NCBI RefSeq assembly: GCF_001942495.1
Contig: NZ_MKZS01000001.1
Coordinates: 2,539,753-2,587,623, forward strand
From: Moorena bouillonii PNG
GTDB taxonomy: Bacteria; Cyanobacteriota; Cyanobacteriia; Cyanobacteriales; Coleofasciculaceae
Length of the DNA stretch: 47,871 nt
Direction of reading: 5' to 3'
In this document: piece by piece, positions 36,503-44,804 of the stretch
How the letters are laid out: each line of letters begins with the position of its first letter
Numbering within the stretch: the first letter of the stretch is position 1
The notes under the pieces: model-generated
What the model saw: the letters and a program-made list of their open reading frames with translations, nothing else
The model's database searches: none
What the model was told of the DNA's origin: nothing
Position numbers and translations under genes: made by a program

Positions 36503-36843
36503 TTATGGCGGTACAAATGCTTTATAGATAAGGATCGGGTTTTGATGAAAAAGAGCCAAGCAAGCTCCTAAATCGAGTATAGCTTGGAATTGTTGAGATG
36601 ATTCTTCTAATGAAGGTAGACAAATAATCGCACTATAAAAAGAGTTAATTTTATCAATTATCGTATTAACTGTTTCTAAGCTATTAGACTGACTGCGCTC
36701 TATCTTATCTAAGTTACCTATCTCGGCATCTCGTTCGTATAAAACCTTAAATATAGTCCCAATTTGCTCAATAAATTTTCACTGTAATAGGATAAAAATA
36801 TTTTCTTAGGTCTATTATTGTTAGGAATTGGTAGCATACCCAT
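36503..36843 (-). pseudogene. Frameshifted TIR-like small protein
   Basis: From the ATG at 36843 the minus strand reads MGMLPIPNNNRPKKIFLSYY. About 1 nt is then missing in the AAAATTT run near 36776-36784. The next frame continues FIEQIGTIFKVLYERDAEIG through SAIICLPSLEESSQQFQ and AILDLGACLALFHQNPILIY to KAFVPP and a stop. The KKIFLSY(Y)S opening followed by an alternating strand/helix pattern suggests a TIR-like or related flavodoxin-like fold, about 113 aa if repaired. A conserved catalytic Glu is not obvious. It lies 144 bp upstream of the 316-aa gene on the same strand. Confidence 0.4.
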
Positions 36844-36954
36844 GTTTAACAAAAAACTAACTAAAACTTTAACTAGATAAAGCTTGGATAAAAAAAATAT
36901 GATGAGAGAAAATTTGATAGTTTATCCCTTTATCCACAATGGATATCATCTATA

Positions 36955-37165
36955 GCATTTACAAGGGAACAGGGAACAGGGAACAGGGAACAGTAGGAAA
37001 GAGCTCGGAGGATTTTTTGGTGTTATTAAAAAGCGATGCAGAGGTGCGACCCGTGGCGAATTTAATTCGCCTACGGAAAACGCACCTAAGCGGTCTTGAC
37101 CACACTGCATCGCTACTCCCTACTCCCTACTCCCTACTCCCTACTCCCTACTCCCTAAAACCTAG
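36955..37165. repeat. Heptamer tracts and a 46-bp AGGTGCG element
   Basis: CAGGGAA heptamers at about 36964-36992. The 46-bp palindromic element 37042-37087 reads on the minus strand AGGTGCGTTTTCC...GGGTCGCACCT with hairpin core GGCGAATTAAATTCGCC. TACTCCC heptamers (six copies) lie at 37114-37156. Confidence 0.8.
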
Positions 37166-37191
37166 GACAAGGTACTCAAGCCTTAACCCTT

Positions 37192-38289
37192 CTAGGCATA
37201 AACTTTTTGATAGTAAGCTTGATACTCTTGGGATAGCAATGGTTGCCACCAATCCCGGTTGCTGAGATACCACTCAATAGTTTTACGTAGTCCACCTGCT
37301 AGGGTTTCTGTTGGTACCCAACCCAGTTCAGTTTTAATTTTAGTGGCATCAATAGCATAGCGACGGTCATGGCCTGGGCGGTCTTTGACAAAGGTAATTA
37401 ACTGTTGTGCTGGAGCGACGGGTAGATCAGGGGCTAATTCATTCATCAGCTCGCAAATCTGATGAACTAGGTCAAGGTTTTTGACTTCGTTATTGCCACC
37501 AATGTTATAGGTTTCTCCTGGTTGACCTTTGTGAATCACCACATCTAAAGCACGACAATGATCACCCACATAGAGCCAATCTCGAATATTTTGTCCATCC
37601 CCGTAGACTGGTAGAGATTTGCCCAACAGGATGTTGATGCACATCAGGGGAATTAATTTTTCGGGAAAATGATAGGGTCCGTAGTTATTGGAGCAATTGG
37701 TGATAATAGTCGGGACCCCATAGGTATGGTAATAAGCCCGGGCAAGATGGTCACTGCCAGCTTTGGAAGCAGAATAGGGACTGTTGGGGGCATAGGGTGT
37801 GGTTTCACAGAAGGCTGGGTCATCAGCACTTAGACTGCCATACACTTCATCGGTGGAAACATGGAGGAAGCGATAATCCCTTGGTTGTCCTTGATTTTGC
37901 CATTTTTGCCGGAAGGACTCTAGTAGGGTAAAGGAACCGACTACATTGGTGCGGATAAAGGCATCGGGTCCTAAAATGGAGCGGTCAACGTGGGATTCAG
38001 CAGCAAAGTGGGCGACGGTGTCGATGTTTTCTTCCTGTAGCAGGCGGTCTACTAGAGTGCGATCGCATATGTCTCCCTGGACAAACCGCAAATTGGCTTT
38101 CTCTTCCAGACCAGCCAGATTCTGCCGGTTGCCAGCATAGGTCAGAGCATCTAGTACCACCACGCGATCGCCTGGGTACTGTTCACACCAGTGATGAACA
38201 AAATTCGAGCCAATAAATCCTGCACCACCTGTTACTAGTAATTGGCGAGGTTGTCTAGTAGTCAGGGATTTTTGTTCAGAAGAATTCAT
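37192..38289 (-). CDS. rfbB: dTDP-glucose 4,6-dehydratase
   Basis: An SDR-family enzyme of ~365 aa that converts dTDP-glucose to dTDP-4-keto-6-deoxyglucose. It has the NAD-binding [29 protein letters not shown], the catalytic [11 protein letters not shown] and [20 protein letters not shown] (YxxxK), and the substrate-binding [19 protein letters not shown] start at the ATG at 38289 because the 17 residues upstream (from 38340) are not family-like and lie in repeat-rich DNA. With rfbA upstream it feeds deoxysugar (for example rhamnose) synthesis. Confidence 0.95.
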   Translation of the reverse strand: MNSSEQKSLTTRQPRQLLVTGGAGFIGSNFVHHWCEQYPGDRVVVLDALTYAGNRQNLAGLEEKANLRFVQGDICDRTLVDRLLQEENIDTVAHFAAESHVDRSILGPDAFIRTNVVGSFTLLESFRQKWQNQGQPRDYRFLHVSTDEVYGSLSADDPAFCETTPYAPNSPYSASKAGSDHLARAYYHTYGVPTIITNCSNNYGPYHFPEKLIPLMCINILLGKSLPVYGDGQNIRDWLYVGDHCRALDVVIHKGQPGETYNIGGNNEVKNLDLVHQICELMNELAPDLPVAPAQQLITFVKDRPGHDRRYAIDATKIKTELGWVPTETLAGGLRKTIEWYLSNRDWWQPLLSQEYQAYYQKVYA

Positions 38290-38645
<356 letters not shown>

Positions 38646-39719
38646 TTAAGTTAGTTCAACTTGTGAGTCATCACCAATCATGAATCGTAATGCTTTTGGA
38701 TGTTGGGGTGCAGCTTTAACTTTAGCTCTTTCTCCAATTAAACTATCAACAATTCGTTGATGAATACCCGTTAATTTAGCACCTTTTAGAATCACGCTAT
38801 GCTCAATGTCAGCATCTACCAGAGTAGCTTGGTCAGCAATGCTAGTATATGGACCAATGAAGCAGTTTTCCAGATGGCAGTTTTCACCAATGGTAACTGG
38901 ACCACGAATGGTACAATTAGTAATATAAGACCCCTTACCAATCTGTACCCGTCCGCTAATTCGACTTTCGGAGTCAATTTCACCATCAACAGCAGATTCT
39001 AGGCAAGTATCTAGAATAATCTGGTTAGCAGCTAGCAAGTCATCTTTTTTCCCAGTATCGAGCCACCAACCTTTGATTTGAAAAGCTTCTACATTTTTTT
39101 GCTGATCAATCAAGTATTGAATCGCATCGGTAATTTCCAGTTCCCCTCTAGCAGAAGGCTGGATGTTAGCAATTGCTTGATGGATAACAGGAGAAAATAG
39201 GTAAACACCCACCAGTGCTAGATTAGAAGGAGGAACTTTGGGTTTTTCTACTAGCTGCAACACTCGGCCAAATTCATCGACTTTGGCAACACCAAAGGCA
39301 GTAGGATTTTCTACTTCTCTTAGCAGAGTCAGAGCATCCAGATTTTTGTTCTGGAAATTCTCTACAAATAAGTTCAGCTCACTTTGAACCAAGTTGTCTC
39401 CCAAGTACATTACAAAAGGAGAATCTCCCAGAAAGGGTTGGGCGACTTTAACGGCGTGGGCAAGTCCTAAGGGTTGGTCTTGGAGGATATAGGTAATCTT
39501 GGCTCCGAAGCGATCGCCATTTCCTGTTTTAGCCTTAACTTCTTCCCCAGTTTCAGGACTGATAATAATACCGATATCAGTAATACCAGCAGCGATAATC
39601 GCTTCAAGCCCATACCACAAAATTGGTTTATTTGCAACAGGTACTAACTGTTTGGCACCAGTATAAGTTAGGGGACGTAAACGAGTGCCTTTTCCCCCAG
39701 AAAGAATCAGTGCTTTCAT
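38646..39719 (-). CDS. rfbA: Glucose-1-phosphate thymidylyltransferase (long form)
   Basis: The 357-aa enzyme makes dTDP-glucose from glucose-1-phosphate and dTTP. The nucleotidyltransferase motif is MKALILSGGKGTRLRPLTYT, with KQLVPVANKPILWYGLEAI, VMYLGDNLVQSELN, VEKPKVPPSNLALVGVYLF and GWWLDTGKKDDLL. The C-terminal ~110 residues carry left-handed beta-helix hexapeptides (ISGRVQIGKGSYITNCTIRG), which place it in the long RmlA/actinobacterial-type subgroup. It is upstream of rfbB in the same direction; rfbC and rfbD are not in the window. Confidence 0.93.
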   Translation of the reverse strand: MKALILSGGKGTRLRPLTYTGAKQLVPVANKPILWYGLEAIIAAGITDIGIIISPETGEEVKAKTGNGDRFGAKITYILQDQPLGLAHAVKVAQPFLGDSPFVMYLGDNLVQSELNLFVENFQNKNLDALTLLREVENPTAFGVAKVDEFGRVLQLVEKPKVPPSNLALVGVYLFSPVIHQAIANIQPSARGELEITDAIQYLIDQQKNVEAFQIKGWWLDTGKKDDLLAANQIILDTCLESAVDGEIDSESRISGRVQIGKGSYITNCTIRGPVTIGENCHLENCFIGPYTSIADQATLVDADIEHSVILKGAKLTGIHQRIVDSLIGERAKVKAAPQHPKALRFMIGDDSQVELT

Positions 39720-40155
39720 AAGCTATATGAAATCCTCACTATAAAGTCTGAAATATGAAATATGAATTATGAAATATGAAGGTTGGCAGGTTAGCAGGTT
39801 GAAGGTTGAAGGTTGTTTGGTTGAAGGTTGTTTGGTTGAAGGTTGTTTGGTTGAAGGTTGAAGGTTGTTCGCGTAGCGTGGCCAAAGGCCAAGGTTAGCA
39901 GGTTGTTCGCGTAGCGTGGCCAAAGGCCAAGGTTAGCAGGTTGAACGCGATGGACGAAGTCCCGCTTTCAGCGATCGCGTGGCCGAAAGGCCAAGGTTTA
40001 AGGTTTAAGGGTGAACTTGAACTATAGCGGTTTTCATAGTAATCAGGTACACAGGATTTTTTTCCAATTCCCGATTCCCGATTCCCGATTCCCGATTCCC
40101 GACTCCCGACTCCCGACTCCCGATTCCCGATTCCCGACTCCCGATTCCCGATTCC
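39720..40155. repeat. Dense repeat cluster upstream of the CHAT gene
   Basis: GGTTGAA/GGTTGTTTGGTTGAA heptamer arrays at 39779-39868. Two 36-bp direct copies each contain TTCGCGTAGCGTGGCC-AAA-GGCCAAGG (39866-39936). A related GCGATCGCGTGGCCGAAAGG copy lies at 39973-39992. A run of about 12 TTCCCGA/CTCCCGA heptamers at 40069-40155 reads directly into the CHAT coding frame. Confidence 0.85.
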
Positions 40156-40212
40156 CTAGAAGAACAAGCCCAACAACTCTATGAAACAGGGCAATATCAA
40201 CAGGCGATACCG

Positions 40213-42636
40213 TTGTTGGAGCAAGTTATTACTAACTACAGCTACAGTGGCGACTTTATTGGTGAGATTAACTCTTTAGTTAATCTGGCTTTAGTTTATC
40301 AACGTTTGGGAAACTTCGAACAAGCTCAAGAAACACTATCCCAGAGTTATAGCAAATTATCACAACTCCATAATACCAAAGAACGTCAAGAATTACAAGC
40401 CCAAATCCTGTCAGTGGAAGGACAAGTATACTTATCTCTAGGTGATGCCAGAAAAGCCTTATCAAATTGGGAGCAAACTAGTGCTATTTACCAAGACCTA
40501 GGAGACCTAAATCGATTTACAGAAAGTCAGATTTACCAAGTGCAAGCCCTACGATCATTAGGGTTATATAACCAAGCCACTAAAACCTTAACTCAAATCA
40601 AGGAAACGCTTCAAGAGCAACCGGATAGCAAACTCAAAAGTACCGCCCTCCAATACCTAGGTAATATCCTGCGCCGAGTGGGTAAATTCCAAGACTCTCA
40701 AGAAATTTTACAACAAAGTTTAGCTATAGCCGAAACATTAGCAGATCAAACCTTGATTGCTGAAAGTCTACTCAGTTTGGGGGATACAGCTAGATTACAA
40801 GCTGAAAGTCTACCCAGTTTGAGGGATAGAGCTAGATCACAACAGAAAAGAAAAGACGCAATGGCTTTCTATAAACGGGTTGTGGAGGAATCTCCCTTAC
40901 CGGATCTTAAGATTCAGGGACAGTTAAATCAACTGAGTATACTGATAGCTAACCAAGAGTGGTCACAAGCCAGAGCATTATTGTCAGCGATAGAGTATAC
41001 TTTAACGACATTATCTCCAAATCAAACAGCAATAAGTGCTAGAATTAATCTAGCCCAAACCCTTTCAAAAAGTAAAAACTCAAATCTCAAATCTCCCAAC
41101 TCCCTGGCTACTTATCTCGCCGATGCCCTTAAGCTGGCTAGGGATTTAGGAGATCAAAGAGCGGAAGCTGAAGCCATTGGTAACTTGGGGAGGTTATACG
41201 AACAGCAATCACGTCTTGATGACGCCCAAAAATTGACCGAAAAAGCCTTACTCATTGCTCAACAAATCAAGGCTCCAGATTTAGGGTATCAATGGCAATG
41301 GCAACTGGGAAGAATCCTCAACCAAAAAGACGATAAAAAAAACGCGATTGACCGAAGGTCACGCTCCGCGATCGCTGCCTATTCCCAATCCGTGCAAACC
41401 CTCAAATCTATCCGTAGCGATTTAGTCGCAATTAGTAGCGATATTCAGTTTGAGTTTCGAGAGAGTGTCGAACCAGTCTACCGAGAATTAGTAGGACTAC
41501 TCCTAGAACCGAATGCATCTCAAGAAAACCTCAAACAAGCACGAGATGTGATTGAATCCCTGCAACTAGCGGAACTAGACAACTTTTTTCGCGATGCCTG
41601 TCTAGATGCCAAACCAGCTAATATCGACGAAATAGACCCCAACGCTGCTATCGTCTATACCATTATCTTGCCAGACCGCCTGGAAGTAATTGTCACCTTA
41701 CCCGGACAACCTCTGCGCCAGATCACCACTAACTTACCCAAAACAGAAATAGAACAACAACTCGCTTCGGTAAAGACAAATATTACTAGGCCTTGGCGAG
41801 ATCTTCAAAAGAAAAACTTACAAACAATACACGATTGGTTAATCAGCCCGATTCAAACCGAACTAACCAAGAGTAACATCCGCACCCTAGTATTTATCCC
41901 AGACGGAGCCCTGCGCAATCTTCCCATGTCTGTGCTTTATGACGGGGAAAACTATTTGGTCGAGAAATATAGTATTGCGGTAGCACCTAGCTTACAATTA
42001 ATCGACCCTAAAGCAAATGTCAGACAAAACGTTTCTGCTCTGAGTGCTGGAGTGACGGAAACTCGTCCCCATCGTCCCAATTTAGCACCACTTCCTGGGG
42101 TGAAGGTGGAATTAGAGAATATCAAGGCTCAAATTCCTTCATCGATTCTACTCAATGAATCCTTTACTGAATCCAACTTCAATACCGAAGTTAATACCTC
42201 TGGTTACGAAATCGTTCATCTGGCCACTCATGGTGAATTTAGTTCAGTAGCTGAAAAAACCTTTCTGCTGACCTGGGATGACGTGATCAATCTCAATGAG
42301 TTAAATAGTCTAATCAGAGCCGATCAAAAGCAAAAAAATCCCATTGAATTACTCGTCCTCAGTGCTTGTCAGACAGCCGCAGGAGACTCCCGAGCGGCGT
42401 TGGGATTGGCTGGAGTAGCAGTGCGATCTGGTGCACGCAGTACCCTTGCTAGTCTCTGGTCTGTGGACGATGTAGCCACTACAGAGTTAATGACTCGCTT
42501 CTATCAGAGGTTAGCTAAGGGCAAGGTTACCAAGGCTGAAGCTCTGCGACAAGCTCAACAGGAGTTGTTGCAGAGGCAGGAATTTAATCACCCCTATTAC
42601 TGGTCGGCTTTTATTTTGCTGGGAAATTGGTTGTGA
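40213..42636 (+). CDS. TPR-CHAT protein, N-terminus missing
   Basis: At least 807 aa. The first ~400 residues are tetratricopeptide repeats (LVNLALVYQRLGNFEQAQETL, ALQYLGNILRRVGKFQDSQEI). The C-terminal ~330 form a caspase-like CHAT protease domain with the dyad His673 (HLATHGEF) and Cys719 (LVLSACQTAAGDSR) and the usual end FYQRLAKGKVTKAEALRQAQ...HPYYWSAFILLGNW. The start is doubtful: TTG 40213 is the first usable codon, yet homologous TPR sequence continues in frame upstream (EEQAQQLYETGQYQQAIPL) to 40156, where heptamers begin. The signal peptide normally present is absent. An 8-codon repeat insertion lies at 41344-41367. Confidence 0.85.
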   Translation: MLEQVITNYSYSGDFIGEINSLVNLALVYQRLGNFEQAQETLSQSYSKLSQLHNTKERQELQAQILSVEGQVYLSLGDARKALSNWEQTSAIYQDLGDLNRFTESQIYQVQALRSLGLYNQATKTLTQIKETLQEQPDSKLKSTALQYLGNILRRVGKFQDSQEILQQSLAIAETLADQTLIAESLLSLGDTARLQAESLPSLRDRARSQQKRKDAMAFYKRVVEESPLPDLKIQGQLNQLSILIANQEWSQARALLSAIEYTLTTLSPNQTAISARINLAQTLSKSKNSNLKSPNSLATYLADALKLARDLGDQRAEAEAIGNLGRLYEQQSRLDDAQKLTEKALLIAQQIKAPDLGYQWQWQLGRILNQKDDKKNAIDRRSRSAIAAYSQSVQTLKSIRSDLVAISSDIQFEFRESVEPVYRELVGLLLEPNASQENLKQARDVIESLQLAELDNFFRDACLDAKPANIDEIDPNAAIVYTIILPDRLEVIVTLPGQPLRQITTNLPKTEIEQQLASVKTNITRPWRDLQKKNLQTIHDWLISPIQTELTKSNIRTLVFIPDGALRNLPMSVLYDGENYLVEKYSIAVAPSLQLIDPKANVRQNVSALSAGVTETRPHRPNLAPLPGVKVELENIKAQIPSSILLNESFTESNFNTEVNTSGYEIVHLATHGEFSSVAEKTFLLTWDDVINLNELNSLIRADQKQKNPIELLVLSACQTAAGDSRAALGLAGVAVRSGARSTLASLWSVDDVATTELMTRFYQRLAKGKVTKAEALRQAQQELLQRQEFNHPYYWSAFILLGNWL
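41344..41367. repeat. 24-bp HIP1-associated palindromic module in the CHAT gene
   Basis: GCGATTGACC-GAA-GGTCACGCTCC stands immediately before GCGATCGC (41368-41375). It is in frame and adds eight codons (AIDRRSRS) just before AIAAYSQSV, a normal TPR-CHAT linker. Confidence 0.8.
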
Positions 42637-42880
42637 AAATTAGGGATTAGGGTGTGGGGTGTGGGGTGTGGGGAGGGGAGATAGGGAGATAGGGAGATAG
42701 GGAGTCGGGAATCGGGAGTCGGGAATCGGGAGTCGGGAGTCGGGAACCTTAACCTTTACTTCGACTGCTTAAGGAACTGGAGCTGATAACAGTAACTAGA
42801 AATATAGTAGTTGTATTTGGTGCGTTCGCGTAGCGTGGCCTACGGCCAATCGCTTTTTTGTGCTGCTGACGAAGTTAGTG
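42637..42880. repeat. Heptamer and octamer runs, and a 24-bp HIP1-associated module
   Basis: GTGTGGG heptamers at 42652-42674, GAGATAGG octamers at 42677-42704, then a TCGGGAG/TCGGGAA heptamer run at 42705-42747. The last is the reverse complement of the array in front of the CHAT gene. On the minus strand, 42830-42853 is a 24-bp module GCGATTGGCC-GTA-GGCCACGCTAC followed by the degenerate HIP1 GCGAACGC. Confidence 0.8.
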
Positions 42881-43207
42881 CGTCAGTGCAATAGTTTTTA
42901 TTACCCCTTTTTCCACCTTTAACATTCTTACAACTTTTACAACACTTATCACCCTTTACACGCAGATTGTGTTAATGCAACAGTTTTTATGACCCCCTTA
43001 ACTCTTTCCTCTGTTACCACCTTTACCTCCCTTTAGCTAGAAATAGCGTCAATGCAACAGTTTTTATGACCCCCTTAACTCTTTACTCTCTTACAATCCT
43101 TACCACTCTCTAGCTAGAGATAGTGTCAATGCAATAGTTTTTCTAACCCCTTGCATCTTCTGAGAACTTGTGTTAAAATAACAGTATCGTTAAAGCAATG
43201 GTTTTTC
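42881..43207 (+). promoter_or_regulatory. Five spaced direct repeats upstream of the HTH gene
   Basis: The motif GT(C/T)AATGCAA(C/T)AGTTTTTATGACCCC recurs with its start at 42882, 42971, 43048, 43125 and (degenerate, ending at the start codon region) 43189. The spacings are 89, 77, 77 and 64 bp. Copies 2 and 3 extend to a shared CCCCCTTAACTCTTT. They could be operators for the HTH protein encoded just downstream, or iterons. Confidence 0.65.
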
Positions 43208-43211
43208 CGCC

Positions 43212-43628
43212 ATGATGATTTCTACCGCCCAAGCCGCTGAATTACTAGGTGTTTCTGCCACTCGCGTCCGTTTCCTTCTGGGCAAGGGCAGAGTGAAGGG
43301 GGCTTATAAGGTGGGTAGAACTTGGGTGATTCCTCTATTTGACGGTATGCCGGTGGTCACCCCTGGTACTCGCGGACCGAAGCGGAATTGGTCAAAGCGC
43401 ACGGAGTACACTAAGGCTGTGATCCATGTTAATCAGAAGGTAATTCGCGAAAATCTCAAGAGCGGGGAGCGCAACCCTGTGATTACGGTCAAACGGGGTT
43501 CTAAAAATACTTATGGTCATACAGTAGAAGTCAATGGCCCCTGTCGGGTGATGTATCGTCCAGATGATCCATTACATTGTGGGGCTAGGGTCTGGATTGA
43601 GACGATTTCTGATTTTAAGGTCAGCTGA
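43212..43628 (+). CDS. Helix-turn-helix (excisionase/MerR-like) DNA-binding protein
   Basis: The 138-aa protein has an N-terminal excisionase-type winged HTH (STAQAAELLGVSATRVRFLL, then GAYKVGRTWVIP). The C-terminal ~75 residues form a beta-rich domain of unknown function (NPVITVKRGSKNTYGHTVEV, MYRPDDPLHCGARVWIETI). The start is the first of two adjacent ATGs. The five direct repeats in the 330 bp upstream suggest autoregulation or a repeat-binding role. It is not part of a recognisable phage or integrase module here. Confidence 0.75.
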   Translation: MMISTAQAAELLGVSATRVRFLLGKGRVKGAYKVGRTWVIPLFDGMPVVTPGTRGPKRNWSKRTEYTKAVIHVNQKVIRENLKSGERNPVITVKRGSKNTYGHTVEVNGPCRVMYRPDDPLHCGARVWIETISDFKVS

Positions 43629-43665
43629 TTTGGCTACTTGAAGGACGACTTTCAGCATCGGATTT

Positions 43666-43863
43666 ATGAACAAAACACCAGACTTTGATGATGAGATGCT
43701 ACCTGAGTACCAGTTTGACTATCGCAAGGCAAAGCCGAATCGTTTTGCTCAGCAGCAACCAACTAATGCGATTGGCCTCTGGCCACGCTGCGCGATCGCA
43801 ACCAAGTTCCAAAGACAACTTAGTGCAATTCGCTCTCAACTTCAAAAATTAGGTTTGTTGTAA
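43666..43863 (+). CDS. Small antitoxin-like protein with a repeat-encoded tail
   Basis: 65 aa starting MNKTPDFDDEMLPEYQFDYR and KAKPNRFAQQ, resembling short acidic antitoxin-like proteins common in cyanobacteria. From residue 35 the frame enters a 24-bp HIP1-associated module (AIGLWPRC, 43768-43791) and then the HIP1 octamer itself, so the normal C-terminus is displaced or truncated. The usual toxin partner is not seen. Confidence 0.55.
   Translation: MNKTPDFDDEMLPEYQFDYRKAKPNRFAQQQPTNAIGLWPRCAIATKFQRQLSAIRSQLQKLGLL
43768..43791. repeat. 24-bp HIP1-associated palindromic module
   Basis: GCGATTGGCC-TCT-GGCCACGCTGC directly followed by GCGATCGC (43792-43799); in frame with the small ORF 43666-43863. 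A near-identical copy occurs at 44181-44204. Confidence 0.8.
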
Positions 43864-43946
43864 GTGAGTTGTTAAACCCTACAATAACAAGTTACTCCTT
43901 ATCAATTGTAGAAAAGTATGCTCCAATTTAAAGGAGTGTGAGAGAA

Positions 43947-44174
43947 TTGAACAAGTTAAGCATTTCTCTATTTCCTATGACAGTAGTGGAGTTATTTCCT
44001 ACTCTGAAAGGTTTAAACCGTGCAGACAAACTGAAAGTCATTCAGTTTTTGGTAGCAGAGCTAGCTAGGAAAGAGGAACCTACCTTAGAACCAGGAGCTA
44101 CCTATCCAGTTTGGTCGCCCCTTAACTCTCATCAAGCCGCTAATCAACTCGCTCAACTGTTGGAATCGGAGTAA
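43947..44174 (+). CDS. Small antitoxin-like protein of unknown function
   Basis: About 75 aa. The core MTVVELFPTLKGLNRADKLK, VIQFLVAELARKEEP and YPVWSPLNSHQAANQLAQLL looks like a helical antitoxin-type protein. The start is open: AAGGAG at 43931-43936 suits TTG 43947, GTG 43938 is too close to it, and ATG 43977 gives the familiar MTVVEL opening. No toxin gene follows; the next gene is a DUF433 protein. Confidence 0.6.
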   Translation: MNKLSISLFPMTVVELFPTLKGLNRADKLKVIQFLVAELARKEEPTLEPGATYPVWSPLNSHQAANQLAQLLESE

Positions 44175-44180
44175 TGTTAT

Positions 44181-44204
44181 GCGATTGGCCTCTGGCCACG
44201 CTTC
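44181..44204. repeat. 24-bp HIP1-associated palindromic module
   Basis: GCGATTGGCC-TCT-GGCCACGCTTC, directly followed by GCGATCGC (44205-44212). It lies between two small genes. Confidence 0.8.
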
Positions 44205-44293
44205 GCGATCGCATCAAACTAGACAAAACCAGTAGCAGCTTTCCTAGTGCTAGGGTAGTTAATTATGGATTCAGTCTTTTAAGAATAAAGGAT

Positions 44294-44779
44294 ATGAGTT
44301 TAGAGTCTAATGCAAAAGTGGCTATCATTCGCACAGAAAGGGGATTAACGATTTCAGGTACGCGCATCACACTCTATGATGTAATGGATTACCTAACTGC
44401 CCAATATCCTCCTAAGTTTATTCGTGGTCTGTTCAATCTAACCGAGGAACAAATAAATGCTGCTCTTGCCTACATTAAGGCCAATCGTGCTGAAGTCGAA
44501 GCTGAGTATCAAATTGTAGTTAAAGAAGCTGAAGAATTGCGACAGTATTACGAACAGCGCAATCGTGACCTGATTGCCAGACTTGCCAAAAAGCCACCAT
44601 TACCAGGTAGGGAGGCGGCTTGGGAAAAGCTGCAAGCACAGAAAGCAAAACATCAAGCTCAATTTGAGTCCCAGCGTCACCGGTCAGCTTATTTTATTCA
44701 AAAGCACCGATTGCGCTACTTGAGGTGCTGCGCGAACAGTAGCCTTGACTACCGCCAATGGCTGATAGCTGATAGCTGA
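44294..44779 (+). CDS. DUF433 protein with repeat-derived C-terminal tail
   Basis: About 161 aa. The N-terminal ~75 residues (IIRTERGLTISGTRITLYDV, NLTEEQINAALAYIKANRAE) are a DUF433 antitoxin-like domain, followed by a charged helix (EAEYQIVVKEAEELRQYYEQ). The ATG at 44294 with AAAGGAT upstream is preferred over 44174. The last ~30 residues (from about HRSAYFIQKHRLRYLRCC) are encoded by interspersed repeats (CTACTTGAGGTGC, TGATAGC), so the original end has been replaced. The DUF5615/PIN-type partner usually found with DUF433 is missing. Confidence 0.65.
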   Translation: MSLESNAKVAIIRTERGLTISGTRITLYDVMDYLTAQYPPKFIRGLFNLTEEQINAALAYIKANRAEVEAEYQIVVKEAEELRQYYEQRNRDLIARLAKKPPLPGREAAWEKLQAQKAKHQAQFESQRHRSAYFIQKHRLRYLRCCANSSLDYRQWLIADS

Positions 44780-44804
44780 TAGCTGATAGCTGATAGCTGA
44801 ATAA
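44758..44804. repeat. GCTGATA heptamer array
   Basis: GCTGATA repeated about five times between the DUF433 and methyltransferase genes; it forms the end of the DUF433 reading frame. Confidence 0.85.

Noticed and set aside
37108-37165. CRISPR-like or satellite array (TACTCCC)
   Set aside because: It is a simple 7-bp tandem repeat without spacers.
39723-39923. Open frame encoding repeated TKQPS units
   Set aside because: It is entirely heptamer repeats (GGTTGAA/GGTTGTTT) read on the minus strand.
42881-43207. CRISPR array
   Set aside because: The repeats are spaced, but repeat length and intervals vary (64-89 bp), the intervening sequences resemble one another, and no cas genes are present.
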